A stretch of 64,000 nt of DNA from Mucidula mucida. Its lineage: Eukaryota; Basidiomycota; Agaricomycetes; Agaricales; Physalacriaceae. Where the stretch lies: contig JADNYV010000036.1 of NCBI GenBank assembly GCA_015501055.1, positions 1 through 64,000 of the forward strand. Direction: 5' to 3'. Positions within the stretch are counted from its first letter, which is position 1. Each line of letters opens with the position of its first letter. The notes under the pieces were generated by a model that saw only the letters and a list, made by a program, of their open reading frames with translations, was not told the origin of the DNA and did no database searches. Shown here piece after piece: positions 56,951-64,000 of this stretch. The position numbers and the translations under genes are program-made.

Positions 56951-57333
56951 ATGCAATTCAACGTCTTCTTCATCGCCAGCGCTCTCCTGTTCGCCCACGG
57001 CGCGCTGGCAGCCGACTTTTTGTGGTTCGCCGGCGCAAACTGTTCAGGCTCTGTCATCGCCAGAAGCCTCGCCGTGATCCCAGGCGAATGCGTCCGGCTC
57101 ACCAACGGCGGTTCTGCGAAGTCCATCAGCTACTCCGGTGTCCTCGACCATGCCAACTTTTACGAGTCTGGCGGCACGCACGATGTCTGTAGCAATGGCC
57201 CTACTATCGTCACCAGCAGCGGCTCTGGATGTGCCACTGGGCCTATTGGGTGATCTTTTCCCGACTACTCGGTGACCAGGAGCTAACGATGCAGGGACGT
57301 AGGTACAACCTCGCGAGCTTCAACTTCTTGTGA
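56951..57333 (+). CDS. Small secreted cysteine protein, diverged copy SSP5
   Basis: Exons 56951-57249 and 57303-57333, donor GTGATC (weaker than the GTAAGC of the other copies), giving 109 aa. The signal peptide is shorter (FAHGALA). The four Cys and SISYSG are kept, but many residues differ (LWFAGANCSGS, GECVR, DHANFYESGG) and the tail is YNLASFNFL. It sits 0.96 kb right of SSP4 in the same orientation, a tandem addition to block 2. Confidence 0.78.
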
Positions 57334-59967
57334 TTTGCGGGCCCAAGCAGACAGTTGCTTGTCTCGATTCCTGGCCCAGCGACGTATACTAGATTGAAAT
57401 CTTTGTCGAAGTCGAAATAGACCTGCGTCTGAATACTGTTCGCCAACTTTGGAAGATTACTTTGAAGCGCCACTCGGCGGGACAGAAAGACAGTTCATAC
57501 ACACTTGGAACGATAGCTGAGAAAAGTCAGACAATGGGGACAAGGAAGAAGAAGTTAGATACTCACGATTGGACTGAACTCACAACACTGGCAGTTGGAG
57601 AGCAAGGCGCCGCCGCCTCGCCTACGCAGAGATCTCAAGGCGTCTAGTACAACGCAAAATCTGCATCAAAGAGAATCAATATCACATTGAACGTTCCAGA
57701 AGAGCTCTAGAGCGCCAGCAGGCATAACGTGGCTAAATGACTTCGAATCGGTAGCACTTGGGTAGGAAGCAAAAAAGACTTACCACGTCGTGTTGAGAGA
57801 GCGTGCTCGGAGTTTGCCGTACTACATATGTCATCGCCACTCGAAAGCCGGTATCTTTCCTCCTCGGGGCGTCCCTGTATATGCATTATCCTAGCGCCCA
57901 TGTCGGCTTTACATACGACATTACAACCAACGAAAGTCGAACGATGGCACGGCGTCAACAACAGTAGCGGGTGACTGGCAGCCGTGATTTCGACCGAATG
58001 CACAGCGACGACGACGAGCAATTCACACGCTTTTTGACACACTTGAACAGAATATCTATCAGTCAACACAGCCAGGCGTTAGTCTTTGCTGCGCATATGT
58101 AGCTGCCAGTCTCCTAGTCGCGACTTCGTCCTAAAAGGCTTCAACTTTACTACCAGACCGACAAGGAGCTTTTAGTTCCCCTCCAAAGCGAGTTATCACT
58201 ATTAACAGACTCGCCCTGTGCAGAAGAATCAATTTTGACACCCGCAGACAAAACCGCCAATAAGATTCGCACGTATCTGAAATCTCAGCGACAACTCCGG
58301 CAAAGCTGTTCCGTTACCCTGCTTGTCCACAAATCGCGCAGCCTCACGTCAAGCATGATAAAGACTCTATTACATCGCAGGTCATTTCTCTGAGTTGTGC
58401 AGCACATCATATCCCCCTTTAAGACTCAACCCTTACACGATACTGGATATGACATGGGAGGACCGCGTCACAGCCGACCTCTTGAGTAATGGCGCAATCG
58501 GTCGGCGTCTTGGTAAATACGAAGCGGTGGTGTGGTTTTCAGACGTCGCAATCTTCATGAACCTCGCGGTACTGTTTGGAATATAACTCGAAAGCTCTCA
58601 TGCCTGTTTGGAACCTCTTCGCAAAGAGAGCTGTGTTATCAACTTTCGTTCCTGACAGATGTCTGTATTCTTCGTCAGTGCTGCTGTTTCTTATACCCGT
58701 ACCCGGTTCAATGGCGGCGTTTCTGGGAAGCATGGGCTCCTACACTGTCGTGTCCTTTTCGCTGGGTGTACCTTGCGAGGTATCGAATTTGCTTGACAGC
58801 GATAGCGCGGGGGCAGTAACAGTCTGTTTCTTTCTCGTGGCTGTATTGGTCCCGTCGGCGGTCGCTGATAAGTCTCACAATAGTTACTGTAGTACTTTGT
58901 CTAAAGTCAATCATGATGCCGCATCCTAGGTACTGCCCAAGCTTTCTCGTTTGAGGCTGATGTAAACTGAGGCATACATCCTACCTTAACACGAAGAGTC
59001 TTACTAGTATCAACTAGTACCTGTCAACAGCACTTCGATCGTGTGAGTAACTCCTTAGATGTCTTTCGGAGCGACACCGCAAATCAAACTTCCGGCGTGC
59101 ATGGACTTCATATGGAGTTACTAAAAGTCTCTTCCAACGGATTATCCCGCTGATATTGCTCCCACCCCAAGAGACGAGAAACACATCTTCAACGTCGATC
59201 TCTGCCCGCCGACGGCAATCATACGCTCGGGCATTCCACACAGTCGCACCCACCAGGAACATTCGTTCTTAAGGAGCTCCTGGAACTTATATTCATTAAT
59301 CAAATCTATGCATTACCTCTACGCGTATCAAAGAGCCCAACGCTGAGGCATCTCTATCCTCGACGCCACGTCCAGTCTATTTTTGGTCCTCAACCGCGTC
59401 CTGTAGTTCAGCTGAGGACCCACACCCACGCCAAGCATGATTCGTGTAAACGTCAAATTGCAGACGGCACGTTTTTTTTTGGTTTCACAATTTCCTGCTG
59501 TACGTACACTATCCGGTGCCTTGAAAATAAGGTGGTGTGAGAACCCGAGTCTTGAGAGTTCCTCGAAGCGGACCTAGTACATGTCAAGCTCGTGGGTTCA
59601 TGCCAAGACACCGGTGCCTATAGCTTGACGTTTTATTGCACACTATGTCAAGGCAGGACTGATATTTCGCTCTCCGCCTGAGCATCTATACCGACACGTT
59701 AGGCGCGTGAGAGGACTTGATATCAGTACCCTATCAAGATAATGGAAGGGTGCGTCAGATAACGGTCGCCGTAGCGCCTAGCGTGTATCGAAATAGCAGA
59801 ATCTTTGAATTATTAAACAACTGTGGCGTCAAAGCGGCATCAAGATACCACATACACGCGTGGCTACAGGTGTGAGAGAAGGTCAAAATTCGATTGTTGA
59901 AGAACGCATACAAGTTTAAGTATTAAATCCATCCCATACGTGCCTGCCACAACGTCGGCGGGGCTCT
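57334..59967. other. Long region without a supportable gene
   Basis: The longest plausible frame, 58576-58929 on the plus strand, is hydrophobic in its second half but has no family features. Others are short. No repeat relation to the rest of the window was noticed. Confidence 0.45.
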
Positions 59968-61525
59968 CTACGAATCAAAGATAGCGCCATACGCCGGAAT
60001 ACCCCTACTTTCCATCCCAAAGACAACTCTTCTCGTGAGCTTGGGATTGGAAATGATGAAAACAGCCTCAGCCTGTGCCTCCATAACCAGTTGATAGGTA
60101 ACCGCCACCATGTCTGGCCTTCCTTGGGTGCGGGTGTTCCAGATGACAGCCTCTGGATCCGCTGTCAACACCGTCTTCATGATCTTGTCCCCATAAGTCT
60201 TCTCCGGAGCGGGGGTAGACCAGAAGATGCGGCGCGGCGTCGCGTTGGCGTAGAAAAGAGAGAGACAAGGTCCGATGCCTGAGCCGGTAGCGACAACAAC
60301 GATCTTCTTGAACAGCTTCGAGGTGTAGAGTAGCCCGTGGAGGGGGTACCCGCGCACCCAGAGCTTTGTCGGCGGGGTCTTGATCGCCTGGTTAGTCCAG
60401 TCACCGGCGTTGGACACGACGAGTGAGAAGCCCTTCCGGCCTTTATGGTCAACATCGTCGTCGGGGATAGTCGCAAACGCGTGCCACTCCAAAAGCGGCC
60501 GGTTCGAAATCTTCAGGCCGTAGAAGGGCGGCATGTCGCGGTACTTGAAGTGAAGCCGGATGGCATGGTCTGACAGAACCTCGGGATAGACGCGAACACG
60601 CCGGAGGCGACCCCATGATAGAATGGTGCAGCTCGTGGAAATGCACAAGGTCCAGAAGTTGGGAGTACCGATGAGGTAGCGACCGAGGGAAACCGGAGGG
60701 TTGGACTCCATCATGCGGTATTCGTTGCCCGCGAAAATGGTGTGAACCCAGAAGGTACACAACGCAACCCATCCAGAGTAACGGTGCAAGGCCTCAAAGT
60801 AGTCGTGGTACATTCGGCGGAAGGTGGGGTGGGCCCCGGCGACAATGAGGCAGAACATGGTGACGAGGACGTAGGACGTGATGACATTCGCGAGCCCCGC
60901 GGAGCTTGGCATCTGGATGTAGTCTCGCGTCGTGCACGCAGTGTACATGATATACCACACAACAGCGGCAACGCCCGATCCGCTATGCGCACCACCGTAA
61001 TGGAACACTTTGGCAAGCTTGGCACGAAGCCATACCGGCGCGGAATGTGGGCAGGCAACTGCAATCTCGTAGGCGACGTTCACAAAATTCTCTTGACGGA
61101 AGAGAAGCGTGACCATGAGATTTGCCGAAGCAGCGCTACCGACATCAGGCGCGGCCGGCCGGCCACCGTGTTGCGCAACGATGACAATGAACGCTATAAG
61201 ATTTGCGAAGAAGATCACGGTAAACGTCTTCCGGTAGACTGAGAAGAAGATGTCTATAACACAAGATCAGCCTTCCATCTCAACGACGGCGTCAAAACAA
61301 CATACGGTTCAACCACCGAGTGAAGCTTGACCTGCCATTCTTAGCAGGAAGACGGTACTCGATTTTCGGGAGCTCGAGGTCCTTCTCGACAGCAACCTCG
61401 GATCCCTTCGTAGACGCGTCAGACGAGTGTACAGAGGCCGAGGACGCAGTCTCTTGACCAGAAGCTAGAACCAAGTCGATTGTGTCGACGTTCTTCTCAA
61501 CGTCGGGAGAAGGACTGTAAGACAT
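59968..61525 (-). CDS. TmpA-like transmembrane oxidoreductase of the ferric reductase superfamily
   Basis: Exons 61525-61306 and 61253-59968, 52-bp intron (donor GTATGT, acceptor TTATAG), giving 501 aa in frame. The N-terminal 70 residues are soluble and Ser/Asp rich. Several membrane helices follow (VIFFANLIAFIVIVAQ, ITSYVLVTMFCLIVAGA, WVALCTFWVHTIF). The C-terminal half is a flavoprotein-type domain with an NAD(P)-binding motif (VVVATGSGIGPCLSLF) and the end IPAYGAIFDS. HYGGAHSGSG in the first helix region is typical of the TmpA-like group, fungal membrane proteins linked to developmental signalling in Aspergillus. The exact substrate is unknown. It appears intact. Confidence 0.85.
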
Positions 61526-61571
61526 TGGCTGGAGAAGAAGTTGGGTGTCTTATGTACGGACAGAGTGAACC

Positions 61572-62219
61572 ATGTACGCCCTTTTAATACGCTGGTACTG
61601 CTCGACGTCCAGAAAAGGTGACCATAATGGCTCCGATTTCCCTTTAATTGAACAGGAAGGTGTAAACGCCACTTTAAACACGAGTAACACGGTAGACGTG
61701 GGCTGCACAAGATCTTGCCGGACAAGCCATATCCTGCCAGCGAATCAGGCATATCATCCCACGGCCACCGTAATGTGCGCACGTCTTTCTCACCTGTCAG
61801 AAAAGTCGAAGCCGATAGAAGTGGAGATGCAGCATCGCACGATCCATACGATGGAGCATGCGCAGGCGTACGAGAGAGAATGCGCAGAGCGTATCACGTC
61901 GATGAAAATGCTGAAGGAAACGAAAAGGTCACAAGGGCGTGTGCGTGTCCACAATGACTCGGCAATACGGGCAATGGAATACTGGAGATCGGCACCATCG
62001 CAATACCCTCAGACAAATTTCACAGAGGGGCGCTGCAGTTCGCTCAAAGACATCCGACGGAAAGAGGCGGATACATTTGGGTACCGGCCCATGAACGAAC
62101 CGTGGAGAAAGAAGTGGAGAAAGCAACAAAAATGCGACAGGATTCACGAAGAATTCTTCGATGGAGAGATCCGTCCTGCGGTCGGCCTTGGCACATCGCG
62201 ATCCATGAAGAGATCTTAG
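61572..62219 (+). CDS. Hypothetical basic protein, weak support
   Basis: A 215-codon open frame divergent from the TmpA-like gene, 46 bp from its start. It is rich in Lys, Arg and Glu in its second half (EPWRKKWRKQQKCDRIHEE). No intron, signal peptide or domain is recognised. It would share a very short intergenic space with the TmpA-like gene. It may be a real small gene or chance. Confidence 0.25.
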   Translation: MYALLIRWYCSTSRKGDHNGSDFPLIEQEGVNATLNTSNTVDVGCTRSCRTSHILPANQAYHPTATVMCARLSHLSEKSKPIEVEMQHRTIHTMEHAQAYERECAERITSMKMLKETKRSQGRVRVHNDSAIRAMEYWRSAPSQYPQTNFTEGRCSSLKDIRRKEADTFGYRPMNEPWRKKWRKQQKCDRIHEEFFDGEIRPAVGLGTSRSMKRS

Positions 62220-64000
62220 CATCAGCTAGTGTGAGAAAGAGGTGATTCAACAGATTGAACAAAGGACAATCGAACTTCCCACCGTTTGCATTGTCGTTGA
62301 GGTTTCCTTCCGCGCCTAAACCGGCCCTTCAAAGCACTAGTACGCTTTGTGTTCCAGCGAAAATATTTCCTACCTCGGCTCAATGAAGCTGACAACACTG
62401 AGTGGTACGCAGGTACAGCCGTTGACTTTAAATGTGAATTTCTATATCCACTGATGAGCCTCCTGGCTTCTTCGTGGTCCTTTCTAGCTATTCATTGACT
62501 TAGTGCGTAGCCATTGTAGCCACGACTGGATGAGTCCTATAATTAATGCATTTGATGTGATGTCGTGGTACTGCGGACGCGGGAAACACTGCTCGAGAAC
62601 AGTGCTAAGCCACAAGGCTTAAAGCTTAAACTGTTACAGTGCACTGAACAGTGAGCTTAAGAGCGAAGCCACGATCTCGATGGCACATACCGAAACTGGA
62701 GAAACCTAGGACGAATCGTTTCAAGAGGATTGTAAGGGACTAAAGACCATGCCCGACAACTAGTGTCATTGGTGGCGAAGTCGTTCGCTTCCTTTTCCGC
62801 AGTCGTTGTCGGACGTGGCGCGTGCCGTTCGCTTCCTTTTCCGCAGTCAGTACTCAGAGCGGCAATTCGAACGAGGTCAATTCGGCGGTGTCACTCACGT
62901 CAATCTTGTCCAAGCCGGACCTGTACCATGTTGTCTAATTCAGCGTGAGCAACTCTGTCCAGCATTTCCTCAAACCCAAAGCGCTGATTGGACGAAGAGG
63001 GAAGACGCGCTATAGACTTTGAAGGTATCCTTTGGTCGTGACACGATGATCCTAGTGTGGCATGAACATTGCTATTCACATGGAGCAAAAGAATGACGCA
63101 CCGTTGACATTTCACCGCCTGGCCCTTGGAAAGCGAACGAATTCCTCCTATCTGTTTATATATCGAGATTTTACGCAGTACAATCGGTGTATACTAGGCG
63201 AAGAGTAATCAGACCTGAGGAGATCTGCGTATACCGTAACACCTCAAAGGCAAGGCTATGGTTCGGAAACGTTGACGTTCAATTGCACAAGGTCGTCGCG
63301 TCCCAAGACCAACCAAGCTGCCGTTGAATAGGCTCTCCCAGGGTCGTATGAGTGGCACTGAGTCGAGGTCGGGTCGAACTCATCGACGCGTCTGTCAACA
63401 GTGATCACTGGTGACAAACACAGCCAAATCTGGCTTCACTGCTTGCCCTACCATCTAAACAAAAATCTTTGCAAAACTCCGAACGTTCAGGCATCCGATT
63501 CTGGAGAAAACTGCCAGTAAACAGAACATCGATTAATTTTCGAACTATGTGTGTCCGGTCATGTTGGTTTCCAGCCCTATCTCCCAGCATTCCCTTCATA
63601 CAAAAGCTTGAGAATCGGATACGATCTTTGTCGGAGCGTCCATCTCATACGAATGCCATGTTACACATGGTGTTACCATTATCTCTTCAATCTCGTGAAA
63701 TAATAATTCGATTCACTCACACCAAGACTCGGGCTATGGGCGTTGATCTCGTTCATATTTAAACTCACATAGGTCTAACTCCAATTGGGCGATCAGGATG
63801 CCATCTCTGGCAACGGTATCACCTCGCGCAAGAATTGAACAATGTATGTTCAAACGAGTATAGAACACTGTTATCATCTTTGAGGGAAAAGGACAAAGTT
63901 CAATCTGATAAGCGATACCGGCGAACTTTAAGCGAACATATTAAGCTGGCACTGTGGAGATGTGCTCAATGTCATTGCAGTCAAGGGTTCCTCTGAAAAG
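62220..64000. other. No gene seen at the right end
   Basis: Short frames only. A 23-bp direct repeat lies at 62782-62804 and 62826-62848. Confidence 0.45.
62782..62848. repeat. Two copies of a 23-bp direct repeat
   Basis: CGTTCGCTTCCTTTTCCGCA followed by GTC occurs twice, 44 bp apart, with no visible coding or mobile context. Confidence 0.8.

Noticed and set aside
1..64000. CRISPR arrays, bacterial operons or phage genes
   Set aside because: No regularly spaced repeats; genes have spliceosomal introns, so the sequence is nuclear fungal DNA.

Overview
The window is nuclear DNA of a filamentous basidiomycete, most likely an Agaricomycete. The evidence is introns of 43 to 57 bp with CTAAY-type branch points, a eukaryotic SET1 gene, small secreted protein families, a TmpA-like membrane flavoprotein, and fungal Ty3/gypsy, LINE and Tc1/mariner remnants. 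No rRNA, tRNA, CRISPR or prokaryotic signal was seen. No telomere repeat array was seen.

Layout. 1-2214: a decayed Ty3/gypsy retrotransposon on the minus strand that runs off the left edge. 3.4-14.7, 24.9-26.9, 29.5-32.4 and 33.6-34.5 kb: an amplified unit of about 4.9 kb carrying two unrecognised intron-containing genes, here called family A (five copies, all with open frames) and family B (four copies, all broken). 14.7-24.9 kb: old repeat fragments, a decayed membrane protein gene in two copies, a complete but defective Tc1/mariner element (18403-19633), a frameshifted gag-like gene and a LINE 3' fragment. 26.9-29.5 kb: two copies of a helicase-carrying element in inverted orientation. Each was originally flanked by a 9-bp target duplication, and the 87 bp between them has since been flipped. 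37.5-38.8 kb: an intact five-exon metallo-beta-lactamase-fold gene. 39-45 and 52-57.3 kb: two duplicated blocks, each with a divergent pair of nearly identical small secreted protein genes, plus a fifth, diverged copy. 45.5-50.5 kb: SET1, the H3K4 methyltransferase of COMPASS, in eight exons (1541 codons before the stop). 60.0-61.5 kb: a two-exon TmpA-like ferric-reductase-superfamily gene. The right end holds no gene I can support well.

How the parts relate. Three single-copy genes (metallo-hydrolase, SET1, TmpA-like) sit in a region shaped by duplication and transposition. The A and B families share exact splice sites between copies, a TATA box at fixed spacing, and a common promoter half-site, GTCTCACC, arranged as an inverted repeat. 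This suggests co-regulation. Their function is unknown. The secreted protein genes share TATA boxes, a probable 5' UTR intron and a terminal mini-exon. Exon positions come from reading splice motifs and frames by eye, so they are predictions.
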